A DNA stretch of 64,000 bases from CBDUEV01 sp965366365 (GTDB lineage Bacteria; Actinomycetota; Acidimicrobiia; Spongiisociales; JAENVV01): assembly GCA_965366365.1 (NCBI GenBank), contig CBDUEV010000001.1, forward strand, positions 68,303 to 132,302, in the 5' to 3' direction. The first letter of the stretch is position 1. Every line of letters starts with the position of its first letter. A program made the position numbers and the translations under genes. This document shows positions 8,791-18,482 of this stretch, piece after piece. The notes below the pieces were generated by a model. The model saw only the letters and a program-made list of their open reading frames with translations. It was not told the origin of the DNA and did no database searches.

Positions 8791-11397
8791 TCAAGAGATG
8801 ATGCGTAGATGAGCCCGACCGGCAGTGAACGTCGGGGGAATCATCTGACGGCTCTGGCCATCCTCGAACAATGCCTCGATGTCTGCGGCCGGCATGGGGG
8901 TGGCGAGGAAATACCCCTGACCGAGCCGGGATCCCAGCTCCTGCAGCCGTTGCAGCTGATGGGCGGTTTCGATGCCTTCCACGATCGTTTCGATGCCCAG
9001 TGACTGTCCGATCTGCACGACAGTGCGAACGAGGGGAGACTCTTCGTCGGGGTTCAGGCGGCTCACAAACGACTTGTCGATCTTCACGATGTCGATGGGA
9101 AGCCGATCGAGGTACGACAGCGATGAGTAGCCGGTGCCGAAGTCATCGATGGCCAGCCTCACGCCGATGTCTCGCAAGTCGTCGAGGGTTCGTGCCGACG
9201 TATGCATGAGGACGTTCTCGGTGATCTCGAGAATCAGTCGATCAGGTTGCAGGCCGGTGTCACGCAACGCCCGGGTGACTTCCCCGACGACATCGACATC
9301 CGCCAGCTGTCGGGGCGACAGGTTGACCGCCATTGAAAGGTTGGCGTCGGGATACGCCTGACGCCACTCGTTGGCCTGGCGACAGGCCGACCGGAGGACG
9401 AACTTCCCGATCTTGCCGATGAGGCCGGTCTCTTCGGCGAACGGAATGAACTGGTTGGGCGGCACGACCCCGCGTGTCGGGTGGTTCCAGCGGATGAGGG
9501 CCTCGAATCCGGATACCGTGCCCTCGTTGAGGTCGATGATGGGTTGGTACACGACCTCGAGTTCGCCTCGGCTCGCCGCGTCGGTGAGATCCGCCCGGAG
9601 TTCGAGCCGTCGGATCATTTCAGCGTGCATTTCATCTTCGTAGACGCGATAGGTGCCCTTGCGATTGACCTTGGCCGAGTACATGGCGGCGTCGGCGTTT
9701 CGGAGGAGCTGGCTGGCCTCCTCACCGTGACCGCCGAAGGCGACGCCGATGCTCGTTCTCACCGTCAGGTCCTTCCCCTCGATGGCGAAGGGAGCCAACA
9801 ATCCACGCAGAATGCGTTCGGCGACATCGGTGCCGTCTGACGGCTGGTGAAGGTCCTCGAGCAACACGGCGAATTCGTCGCCGCCCAGGCGGGCAACGAC
9901 GTCTTCCGGCCGGCACGATCCCTCGAGACGAGCTGCCACGTGGACGAGCAGCTCGTCGCCGGCCGCGTGCCCCAGGCTGTCGTTGACGGTCTTGAAATCG
10001 TCGAGGTCCAGGAAGAGCACGGCGACGAATCGATCGTTCTGAGCCAGGCGGTCGATGGCGGCTTCGACCCGCTCCGTGAAGAGGCTTCGGTTGGCGAGCT
10101 TGGTCAGAGAATCGTGACTGGCCTGGTGGCGTAGCTCTTCTTTCAGTTCGGTCAGTTGGGCGAGAGAATCCTCCAGTCGGCCGTTTTCGAGTGACACGCT
10201 CACCTGCGCCGCGAACGTCTCGAGGAGCCGCACATCGCTCTCGACGAAGTGGCTCGTGTCGCCGAGTCGGTTGGCGATCAGGATCACGCCAAGCACGCCG
10301 CCGTCACCCGTCAGCGGAGCGGCGATCGCATCATGGATCTGATGCTCGCTCCGGGGAAACGTCCGCTCAGGATCCGCGATGAGGACTGCGCCCTTTCCGT
10401 GGGCGATGTGCGTCCAGGCATCCAGCTCCGACCCGAGATCGGTCTGTTCCAGCTCGAGCCGGCGATCTTCGGGACCCACGGCCGTGCGATAGACGAGTCC
10501 ATCGGGGTTGTCGGGCAGCAGGGCGATTTCCACGAAGTCCGCCTCGAACATCTCCATGGCGTATTCGGCCGAGGCCGTCAGGGCGGACTCGAGCTGGGGC
10601 GCCTCGTGGAGTACCCGAGTTGCTTGGTAGAGCGATTCGAGACGGGAGCGCTCGGTCCGCTGGGAGATGTACGCCCGGTAGGAGAGGAAGAGGACGACCG
10701 GCGGGACGATGGCCAGCCACGCCGTTCCCGTCTCCTGAGCCGTCCACAGGATCGTGACCCCCACGAGGGCGAGCGACGTGTTCATTCCGGCGGCCAGCAG
10801 GGTCAAGGACAGGACATCCATCTGCTCTTTGCGGTCGAGTCTCCCGCCCGAGATGCGGATGGCCGCACTGATGAGGACGTTGGCGACGACGACGGCCATC
10901 AACATGGCCACGGTCGCCGCGGCCCAACCTGCCCATCCGAGCGGGGGTCCCAACCCGACGACCACCCGGAAGGCAGCGATTGCGAGGGCCCCCTGGAATC
11001 CGAACTGGGCCAGATTGAAGAGGAGCTTCACCGGTGGCTGACGGCGGTTGATGATGAGGGCGGCCGCGTTTCCGACCAGCTGGGCGGCGAGCATACCCAC
11101 TGGGGCCGTCATGAAGAGTCCGAGGACGAGGGGCACCTCGCTCATGGAGAACGATTGAGCGTGCCGGTGGTAGCGCATGTGGACAACCGTCAGTTCGGCG
11201 AGGTAGACGATGATCGCCAGGGCCCACCACGGAATCTGTGCCTGTGAGGCGTCGAGCGTCGGGTCGTCGAGGAGGGGGAACGCCACGAGCAATCCGGCGA
11301 TCAGAATGATCGCCGTCAGAGCCCACACTTTCTGGGGCCCGGTTGGGTTCCACCGTTTAGGTGCGGACCCAGTGTGCTCGATGTCCGCATCGGCCAA
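8791..11397 (-). CDS. membrane GAF-GGDEF-EAL c-di-GMP turnover protein
   Basis: About 868 residues. The N-terminal 250 residues contain several TM helices; a GAF-like domain follows, then GGDEF and EAL domains. The GGDEF motif is intact (ARLGGDEFAVLL) and an RPED I-site lies five residues before it, so diguanylate cyclase activity with product inhibition is possible. EALIRW and DDFGTGYSSL are intact, so phosphodiesterase activity is also possible. The start is the TTG at 11397, preceded by GGAGAGA; the open frame continues to 12258 but there lies antisense to the HisA-like gene. Separated from neighbours by about 100 bp and 207 bp. Confidence 0.9.
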   Translation of the reverse strand: MADADIEHTGSAPKRWNPTGPQKVWALTAIILIAGLLVAFPLLDDPTLDASQAQIPWWALAIIVYLAELTVVHMRYHRHAQSFSMSEVPLVLGLFMTAPVGMLAAQLVGNAAALIINRRQPPVKLLFNLAQFGFQGALAIAAFRVVVGLGPPLGWAGWAAATVAMLMAVVVANVLISAAIRISGGRLDRKEQMDVLSLTLLAAGMNTSLALVGVTILWTAQETGTAWLAIVPPVVLFLSYRAYISQRTERSRLESLYQATRVLHEAPQLESALTASAEYAMEMFEADFVEIALLPDNPDGLVYRTAVGPEDRRLELEQTDLGSELDAWTHIAHGKGAVLIADPERTFPRSEHQIHDAIAAPLTGDGGVLGVILIANRLGDTSHFVESDVRLLETFAAQVSVSLENGRLEDSLAQLTELKEELRHQASHDSLTKLANRSLFTERVEAAIDRLAQNDRFVAVLFLDLDDFKTVNDSLGHAAGDELLVHVAARLEGSCRPEDVVARLGGDEFAVLLEDLHQPSDGTDVAERILRGLLAPFAIEGKDLTVRTSIGVAFGGHGEEASQLLRNADAAMYSAKVNRKGTYRVYEDEMHAEMIRRLELRADLTDAASRGELEVVYQPIIDLNEGTVSGFEALIRWNHPTRGVVPPNQFIPFAEETGLIGKIGKFVLRSACRQANEWRQAYPDANLSMAVNLSPRQLADVDVVGEVTRALRDTGLQPDRLILEITENVLMHTSARTLDDLRDIGVRLAIDDFGTGYSSLSYLDRLPIDIVKIDKSFVSRLNPDEESPLVRTVVQIGQSLGIETIVEGIETAHQLQRLQELGSRLGQGYFLATPMPAADIEALFEDGQSRQMIPPTFTAGRAHLRIIS

Positions 11398-11569
11398 GAG
11401 TCTCTCTCCATTCTCGCCGCCCGTCAGCGTACCCCAGGTGTCACAGCGGATTGTTCCACTCGACCAGCTGCCGCTCCTCTCATGAGTATCGGCACCGATC
11501 AGGCGGCACCCGAGCGAAAATTGGCCGCCTTCAGGATGACTAGCCCCTCCCGAAGGGCTGCCCGCATGG

Positions 11570-11598
11570 TTTCGGCCTGACCCGCGGTCGTTTAGGCT
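11570..11598 (+). promoter_or_regulatory. leaderless-type promoter of the HisA-like gene
   Basis: TAGGCT at 11593-11598 fits the actinobacterial -10 pattern TAnnnT and is followed by exactly 6 nt and then the ATG. No Shine-Dalgarno sequence precedes the start. The -35 region is weak (TTTCGG). The 207-bp divergent gap also holds the promoter of the GGDEF-EAL gene and a TGACTAG element at 11537; I see no gene in it. Confidence 0.5.
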
Positions 11599-11604
11599 CG
11601 CAGC

Positions 11605-12708
11605 ATGGACCTTTTTGCCCGAGTCAATATCCTCGAGGGTCGAGCGGTGCGACTGCCCAGAGGGGATGTCAAAGATGCCATCGCCCTCGACGCGGACCCG
11701 ATCGCTCGAGCGCGCAGCTGGAAGCAGCGCGGCGCCGATCGCATCTATGTGGTGGATCTGGACGCGGCCGCGTACCGGAGGTATGGCAACCGAGACCTCA
11801 TTGCGGAGCTGGTGGCAGCTCTCGACTGCCCGGTCGATGTGGGGGGCGGGATTCGCAGCGAAGACGACGCGGCCCGGCTCCTTCGCGCCGGAGCAAGCCG
11901 GATCGTGATGGGCACTGCGGCGCTCGAGAATCAAAACATGGTCTGGGATTTGTGTCGCACATATCCCGGTCAGGTGATGATCTCGCTGGATGTGAAAGAG
12001 GACGAGGAGCTTCTCGTTCACGGGTGGACCGAGCACAGCGGACGCTTCCTGGAGGAGGTCATCCTGGAGATGTCTTCGGCTGGAGTGGCCGGCTTCATGG
12101 TGTCGGAAGCGCTCAGAGATGCGCTCGTCGACGCCCCCAACTTCGATCTCCTGCGGAAGTGCCTCGAGTATGCAGATGAGCCGGTCGTGGCCGCCGGTGG
12201 CGTTCGGAACCTCGAGGATCTGCGCCAAATGCGCTCGCTCGAGTACGAAGGTCGCCACCTGGCGGGTCTCATCGTGGGCCGTGAGGTCACCGAGGGGCGC
12301 TTCTCGATCCCGCAGGCCAAGCAGGTGTTCTCCCAGGAGGACACCTCGGACGTGATGAGTACTCGCCTGGTCATTCGGGCGGAGGACATCGCCGCCCTCG
12401 AAAGCTTCTACACAGAGACCTTTGGGTGCAGGATCGTGGATCGCTGGGCGACTCCCGCGCCGGCCGGAGCCATCATCAAACTCGCCGAAGGGTCCTTCCT
12501 GGAGCTCATCGCCTCAGGCGAAAGCACCCGAAAAGGGGAATTGATCATGGTGGTCGACAACGTCGACGTGTGGCACGAGAGGGTGGTCCAGCGAGGAGTG
12601 CAACCGGCCCGGGCCCTTCTCGAGGACCCGTCGGGAGGTCGTTCGTTCGGAATCGACGACCCTGCCGGCACCCGCATCTGGATCTCCGAGGCATTGTCGC
12701 CGGCCTGA
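11605..12708 (+). CDS. HisA/PriA-like TIM barrel fused to a VOC (glyoxalase-like) domain
   Basis: 367 residues. Residues 1-245 align with HisA/PriA (ProFAR isomerase, histidine pathway): VDLDAA, GGIR, GTAALEN and AAGGV are kept. Two positions important in HisA/PriA differ: the first-strand Asp is Asn8 (FARVNILEG) and the VTD Asp is Glu168 (VSEALRDALVDAPN), with the DGTxGGPN loop lost. Asp129 (SLDV) remains. Residues 251-367 form a VOC domain without the usual first metal His. No stop separates them; AGGAGG and GTG/ATG at 12352-12355 could start the VOC part separately. It is not in a his operon. It may not be a functional HisA. Confidence 0.75.
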   Translation: MDLFARVNILEGRAVRLPRGDVKDAIALDADPIARARSWKQRGADRIYVVDLDAAAYRRYGNRDLIAELVAALDCPVDVGGGIRSEDDAARLLRAGASRIVMGTAALENQNMVWDLCRTYPGQVMISLDVKEDEELLVHGWTEHSGRFLEEVILEMSSAGVAGFMVSEALRDALVDAPNFDLLRKCLEYADEPVVAAGGVRNLEDLRQMRSLEYEGRHLAGLIVGREVTEGRFSIPQAKQVFSQEDTSDVMSTRLVIRAEDIAALESFYTETFGCRIVDRWATPAPAGAIIKLAEGSFLELIASGESTRKGELIMVVDNVDVWHERVVQRGVQPARALLEDPSGGRSFGIDDPAGTRIWISEALSPA

Positions 12709-12709
12709 G

Positions 12710-13762
12710 TCAGCGCCGGTACATCTGCGAAAACGCAGAGAGGAGTTCCTCCCGGAAACCGGGACGCCGGCGCAGGGCGTCGATCTGCTCGCTCCTGGCG
12801 TTGGCGGCCGCCTCCTCGGGACTCTCTGGCCTGTCTCCGTCTGGCCCGTCCATATCTGGCCCATCTGTATCTGGCCTGTTTGCATCTGCACCCTCGACGT
12901 CCGCTCCATCCGCAGGGTGGAGCGGATCGGCGCTCGCCGGGACGGCAGGTGGCTCCTCCGCCCCTGGTTTCCATGCCGCCGCTCCCGCCGTCGCCTCGGT
13001 CTCCTCGGGCCCTTCCGGGGACCGTCCGCTCTCCGGTATTGTGGCGGCCGGCTCAGGCTCCCTCATCGGTTCTCTCTGGGAGGAGGGCGGCTCGGTGAGG
13101 TCGTCGTCGAAGTCCCGTGGCTGAGTCGTGGTTTCCGGTACCTGGTTCGCCGAGCCCGCCGGTAGAAGATCGTCCTCACCGGGCTGCGACGCCGACGAAT
13201 CGGTGAAGCTCTTTGTCAACGCCGGGACCGACCCGAGAGGGAGGCTGGGAACCTCGGCCGGCGGAAGGGCTTCGGCGATAGCATCGGTTCCGCCTGTGTA
13301 GTCGGTCTCCCGGAGGTCATCGGCTTCGTCGGTGGAGCCGGCTTCGGCAATACCACCGGCTACGTCGGCGTGGTCGACCTCGACCGGGTCGTCGACTTCG
13401 ACGGGGTCGTCGACCTCGTCGGGGAGGTCGCTCGGCGGGGGAGCGGCGGCGGCGATCGTGGCGGCTACCTGAGCGATCGCTTCGTGGACGTCACGAGGGT
13501 CGCCGAGGTGATCGTCCAAGCCGTCCTCGGCCTCTTCAGGACTGAAAGGGTCGGCGTCCGGGGTCTCGGCAACCACGTCGAACTCGGCGTCGAGGGCATC
13601 GTCGTCGGCAAAGGCAGCGGCCAGCCAGGCGAAATCGTCGCCGGCTTCGTCGTCGTCCTGGATGTCCGAGTCGAGAGGTTCGGCGCGCCCAGATGGCGTG
13701 TTCGCGTGTCCCGAGCCAGCCAGGCTCGGGAACTCGATCTCGATGTGGCCTTCCGGCGGCAT
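12710..13762 (-). CDS. acidic low-complexity protein, unknown
   Basis: About 350 residues, strongly rich in Asp, Glu, Ala and Pro, with tandem short repeats (DDPVEVDDPVEVD; GPDMDGPDGDRP). The C-terminal 25 residues (IDALRRRPGFREELLSAF) form a basic amphipathic helix and the N-terminus (PPEGHIEIEFPSL) is the only other ordered-looking part. The ATG at 13762 has a strong GGAGG 6 nt upstream and sits after the MBL gene; the open frame continues to 13906 but overlaps that gene. I do not recognise the family. Its stop lies 2 bp from the convergent HisA-like gene's stop. Confidence 0.6.
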   Translation of the reverse strand: MPPEGHIEIEFPSLAGSGHANTPSGRAEPLDSDIQDDDEAGDDFAWLAAAFADDDALDAEFDVVAETPDADPFSPEEAEDGLDDHLGDPRDVHEAIAQVAATIAAAAPPPSDLPDEVDDPVEVDDPVEVDHADVAGGIAEAGSTDEADDLRETDYTGGTDAIAEALPPAEVPSLPLGSVPALTKSFTDSSASQPGEDDLLPAGSANQVPETTTQPRDFDDDLTEPPSSQREPMREPEPAATIPESGRSPEGPEETEATAGAAAWKPGAEEPPAVPASADPLHPADGADVEGADANRPDTDGPDMDGPDGDRPESPEEAAANARSEQIDALRRRPGFREELLSAFSQMYRR

Positions 13763-13838
13763 CAAGTCCTCCAGTGCTTCTGGTCTTCTTCGACAATTGC
13801 GCGGCGCTGCTTGAGTGTTTGCGCGCTCGATCGGGCTT

Positions 13839-14447
13839 TCACCACCCGCGCGCCCGCCACGTCTCGAGCTCCGGGCGTTCAGCTCCGATGGTCGAAGAGG
13901 CGCCATGGCCTGGGAAGAAGGGAAGGTGGTCTGGCTGGGTGAACAGCCGGTCCGTCAGACTGTCCATGATCAGCTCGAAACTGGAGTGAGCGAACCGGGT
14001 AGCTCCTGGTCCGCCGGGAAACAGGGTGTCGCCGGTCAGGAGGATGCCCGGGCCGAGGATGCAGATCGACCCTGGAGTATGACCCGGGGTGTGAATGATG
14101 TGGAGTTCGACAGTCCCGACCGTGATGGTCTCGCCGTCATCGAATCCGAGATCGGGCGTTCGGCCGGCGATCACCGAATCGGCGAGGTGCATGCGAAATG
14201 GAATGTCGAAATGCGCGCGGACCGCATCGACCGCGCCGATGTGGTCCCAGTGCCCGTGAGTGGTGAGAATGGCGGCCGGTGTGAGACCCGCTGCCGATTC
14301 GATGATCTCGTCAGGTGCGTCGGCAGCATCGACGATGACCGCCGCGTCGGTCTGCGGGCACGAAACGACGTACACGTTGTTGTCGAGGGGGCCCGTCACC
14401 GTGACGCCGAGCCGGATCCGTTCGTTGTCGACCAACCAGGTGAGCAT
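13839..14447 (-). CDS. metallo-beta-lactamase-fold hydrolase, glyoxalase II-like
   Basis: About 202 residues of MBL fold: THGHWDHIG (HxHxDH), HTPGHTPGS, GDTLFPGG and FPGHG are all present, so the dinuclear Zn site is complete. This short form belongs to the broad glyoxalase II-like group (thioester or related hydrolase); the substrate is unknown. The ATG at 14447 begins the first beta strand (MLTWLVDNERIRLG) with GGAGGAGGG upstream. It is divergent from the acyl-CoA dehydrogenase gene across a 76-bp gap with paired GTTAAC hexamers. Confidence 0.8.
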   Translation of the reverse strand: MLTWLVDNERIRLGVTVTGPLDNNVYVVSCPQTDAAVIVDAADAPDEIIESAAGLTPAAILTTHGHWDHIGAVDAVRAHFDIPFRMHLADSVIAGRTPDLGFDDGETITVGTVELHIIHTPGHTPGSICILGPGILLTGDTLFPGGPGATRFAHSSFELIMDSLTDRLFTQPDHLPFFPGHGASSTIGAERPELETWRARGW

Positions 14448-14474
14448 CAGCTGAGGGTACCCTCCTCCACGACA

Positions 14475-14490
14475 GTTAACTTCCGTTAAC
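14475..14490. promoter_or_regulatory. paired GTTAAC palindromes, possible operator
   Basis: GTTAAC is repeated as GTTAAC-TTCC-GTTAAC in the 76-bp gap between the divergent MBL and acyl-CoA dehydrogenase genes. Each hexamer is self-complementary and so AT-rich a site stands out in this region. It could bind a regulator controlling either gene, or form the -10 region of the + gene (TAACTT). Confidence 0.35.
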
Positions 14491-14523
14491 ATGGCCGACG
14501 AGTCGTCACGAAAGGTTGGAGCG

Positions 14524-15657
14524 ATGGACTTCGCGTTCAGTGAAGAGCAGGAATTCCTTCGGGAGACAGCTCGCCGGTTTCTCGAGGACAAATCGCCTTC
14601 TGCAAACGTCCGCCAGGTCATGGCGACCGAAACCGGCTACGACGAGGCCCTCTGGGCGGAGACAGCTTCCATGGGTTGGCAGGCCATGGCGATCCCTGAA
14701 GAGTACGGGGGGGCGGGCTTTTCATTTCTCGAGCTGGCGGTTCTGCTCGAGGAGATGGGGCGAGCGGTGTTTCCTGCTCCGTTTCTCTCGACGGTCGTGA
14801 TGGCGGCCAACACGATCCTCCTGGCCGGCTCCGAGGCGCAGAAGCAGGCGTGGCTGCCCGGGATCGCGGCCGGCGACACCATCGTCTCGGTCGCTCTGAC
14901 CGAGCCGTCCGGTCGATGGGATGCCTCAGGTGTGACGCTGGCTGCCGAACGAGATGGGGACGGGTGGGTCTTGTCGGGGACGAAATCCTATGTCCTGGAC
15001 GGCATGGCGGCTGATGTGATGGTTGTCGTGGCGCGGACGGGCGGAGAAGGGCCCGACGGCATCACCCTGTTTGCGGTACCGGCGAGCACCGAGGGTGTGG
15101 TGCGTGTCCCTCAGGACGCCATGGACCAGACACGCCCCATGGCCGAGGTGACGTTCGCCGAGGTGCGAGTCGACGCCGACGCCGTCATCGGCGCGGAGGG
15201 GGAGGGGTGGCCGGTGATGGAGAAGGTCCTCCAAATCGCCGCGGTGGCTCAGGCGGCAGAGCAGGTCGGGGGAGCCCAACGTGTGCTCGAGATGGCCGTG
15301 GAATACGCCAAAGCCCGGATGCAGTTCGGTCGTCCCATCGGATCCTTCCAGGCGATCAAGCACAAGTGCGCCGACATGCTCGTGGGAGTGGAGTCCGCCA
15401 AGTCGGCCGCCTACTACGCCGCCTGGGCGGCTTCGGAGGACAACGACGAACTACCGCTGGTGGCTGCTCTGGCGAAGGCGTACTGTTCCGAGGCCTACTT
15501 CTCGGCCGCTGCGGAGAACATCCAAATCCACGGTGGGATCGGATTCACGTGGGAACACGACGCTCACCTCTATTTCAAGCGTGCCAAGAGCTCCGAGCTC
15601 ATGTTCGGAGATCCCAGCTACCACCGGGCGCTCCTCGCCGATCGCATCGGGCTATAG
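14524..15657 (+). CDS. acyl-CoA dehydrogenase
   Basis: 377 residues covering the three acyl-CoA dehydrogenase domains: helical N-terminus from MDFAFSEEQEFLRE, middle beta domain with VALTEPSGRWDAS, and C-terminal helices ending IQIHGGIGFTWEHDAHLY. This ending is typical of actinobacterial FadE-type enzymes, some of which work as heteromers on sterol side chains or branched acyl-CoAs. It oxidises an acyl-CoA to the enoyl-CoA with FAD. The start at 14524 has GGTTGGAG 3 nt upstream; ATG 14491 in frame is an alternative. The mutase gene lies three genes downstream on the same strand. Confidence 0.9.
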   Translation: MDFAFSEEQEFLRETARRFLEDKSPSANVRQVMATETGYDEALWAETASMGWQAMAIPEEYGGAGFSFLELAVLLEEMGRAVFPAPFLSTVVMAANTILLAGSEAQKQAWLPGIAAGDTIVSVALTEPSGRWDASGVTLAAERDGDGWVLSGTKSYVLDGMAADVMVVVARTGGEGPDGITLFAVPASTEGVVRVPQDAMDQTRPMAEVTFAEVRVDADAVIGAEGEGWPVMEKVLQIAAVAQAAEQVGGAQRVLEMAVEYAKARMQFGRPIGSFQAIKHKCADMLVGVESAKSAAYYAAWAASEDNDELPLVAALAKAYCSEAYFSAAAENIQIHGGIGFTWEHDAHLYFKRAKSSELMFGDPSYHRALLADRIGL

Positions 15658-15663
15658 CTCATC

Positions 15664-15694
15664 GGTACCATCCGTCCGGAGGTACCATCCGTCC
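15664..15694 (+). repeat. 14-bp direct repeat containing a -10-like box before a start codon
   Basis: GGTACCATCCGTCC occurs twice, 17 bp apart, the second copy ending at the ATG. In that copy TACCAT is followed by 6 nt and the ATG, matching the leaderless pattern. The duplication may have doubled a promoter element. Confidence 0.5.
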
Positions 15695-16138
15695 ATGCGA
15701 GGAGTGACCGCCGTTGCGTTCGGAGCCGTACTGGCGGCATTCTTCCTCGTCCTGGTGGCGGCGATGGTGTGGCAGGAGGCCCGCCGCCGACCGCAGCATG
15801 AGCCGGCGGTGTATGCGCTCCATGATGCGGCCGCCTACGTGCGCAGTAGGCTGCCCGACCCGATCCGGGAGCGACTGGCGCTCGACGACGTCCTCCGCAT
15901 TCTCGAGTGGCAGGTCTTCTTCCTGCAAGAAAGCGTCCGCGGCGTGACGGTCGGCGACGCCGAGGTCGTGGTGGGTGTGACCCCCGCTGCGGTCGAATAC
16001 GTCGAGGAGCGCACCCGAACGGTCCAGCACAAGAACTACTCACCTGAACACATCGAGGCAGTCCTGGCCGGGCAGGGTGCTTACCTCGAAGAGATCGGTG
16101 CGCTCGGCGCACCGGTAGAGAGCGAGGAGACGAGATGA
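15695..16138 (+). CDS. single-TM protein, unknown
   Basis: 147 residues: one N-terminal TM helix (about residues 5-26), then a cytoplasmic or external soluble part of two helical blocks (YALHDAAAYVRSRLPDPI and DVLRILEWQVFFLQE). I do not recognise a named family. The ATG follows a -10-like TACCAT by 6 nt. Its stop overlaps the start of the zinc-ribbon gene (ATGA), which overlaps the mutase gene in the same way, so the three are co-translated. Confidence 0.65.
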   Translation: MRGVTAVAFGAVLAAFFLVLVAAMVWQEARRRPQHEPAVYALHDAAAYVRSRLPDPIRERLALDDVLRILEWQVFFLQESVRGVTVGDAEVVVGVTPAAVEYVEERTRTVQHKNYSPEHIEAVLAGQGAYLEEIGALGAPVESEETR

Positions 16139-16424
16139 GAGCCAAGTGTGGTGCGTGCGGGAACGCCGTCGAGATCCCCGGGGCGGGGCGCTTCGAATGC
16201 CCGATATGCGGTCAGCTCAACGAGGTCCGTCCCGCCTCCGCCCCTCCCGAGGCACTGAGGTCCGAGCAGGTGAGTGACCTGCCCCCACCTGAGCAGCCTT
16301 CGGAGCGTCTCACCTGCCCTTCGTGTAGCTTCAGTTTCATCGTTGGCGACGTGGAATCGGCGATCTGCCCGAACTGCCGCAGCGAGGTCAGCACAGGTGC
16401 TTCCGGAACGGGGACGACCGACGA

Positions 16425-16428
<4 letters not shown>
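16135..16428 (+). CDS. small double zinc-ribbon protein
   Basis: 97 residues with two CxxC pairs in the first 25 residues (CGAC, CPIC) and two more near the end (CPSC, CPNC), joined by a Pro/Glu-rich linker. Each half would form a Zn ribbon. It overlaps both the upstream TM gene and the downstream mutase gene by 4 bp. A link with mutase assembly is suggested only by position. Confidence 0.7.
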
Positions 16429-18065
<1,637 letters not shown>

Positions 18066-18278
18066 CCGTGGCCGGACCGCCCGGCTCCGATGGGGGTTGG
18101 TGCGGCTGGTCACCGGGGTGAGCTTGTTCCTGTCGGGCAGCGAGCTTCCCGGATACCGGCTGGATCCATCGCCACCTCCTGCCTTCGTGCTTCCGGTCGG
18201 CGATCCCGTCCCGCGGATCGGTGCACGCTGAGGGGGTCGCCACTAGCCTGGAACGCTGAGACCGAGGAGTGACACGCC
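18066..18278. other. 213-bp intergenic stretch
   Basis: No convincing gene is present. A 64-codon frame beginning inside the mutase gene shows no recognisable product. TAGCCT at 18244 could be a -10 box for the following small gene, which also has an AGGAG ribosome binding site. Confidence 0.4.
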
Positions 18279-18482
18279 ATGCCCAGATTGCGTAGATTCC
18301 CCGAGTCGCGTTGGGTCGGCACGCGCGACACCATGGTCGTGTACGACTGTGACGACGAAGAGCAGTACGCAGAACTCGAGGCCCGGGTCGAGCAGGGCGA
18401 TCTTCTCCGACTCAACCTGCTGTCGTCGTTCGGGCCTGACGAACTCGCCGAGGCCGCCAACCGGGGATTCAGGGCGGTGTGA
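18279..18482 (+). CDS. small acidic protein, unknown
   Basis: 67 residues with an acidic centre (DCDDEEQYAELEARVEQGD) and predicted helices. An AGGAG lies 9 nt before the ATG. The stop overlaps the GTG start of the amidohydrolase gene, so it is co-translated with it. No family recognised. Confidence 0.55.
   Translation: MPRLRRFPESRWVGTRDTMVVYDCDDEEQYAELEARVEQGDLLRLNLLSSFGPDELAEAANRGFRAV

Noticed and set aside
11398..12258. Long open frame extending the GGDEF-EAL protein to 1155 residues
   Set aside because: This part is antisense to the clearly conserved HisA-like gene and shows no domain; the TTG at 11397 with GGAGAGA fits the N-terminus.
12352..12708. VOC domain as a separate gene
   Set aside because: No stop separates it from the HisA-like part; the internal AGGAGG and start are noted only as a possibility.
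13763..13906. Upstream extension of the acidic protein frame
   Set aside because: It overlaps the MBL gene on the same strand; the ATG at 13762 has a strong ribosome binding site.
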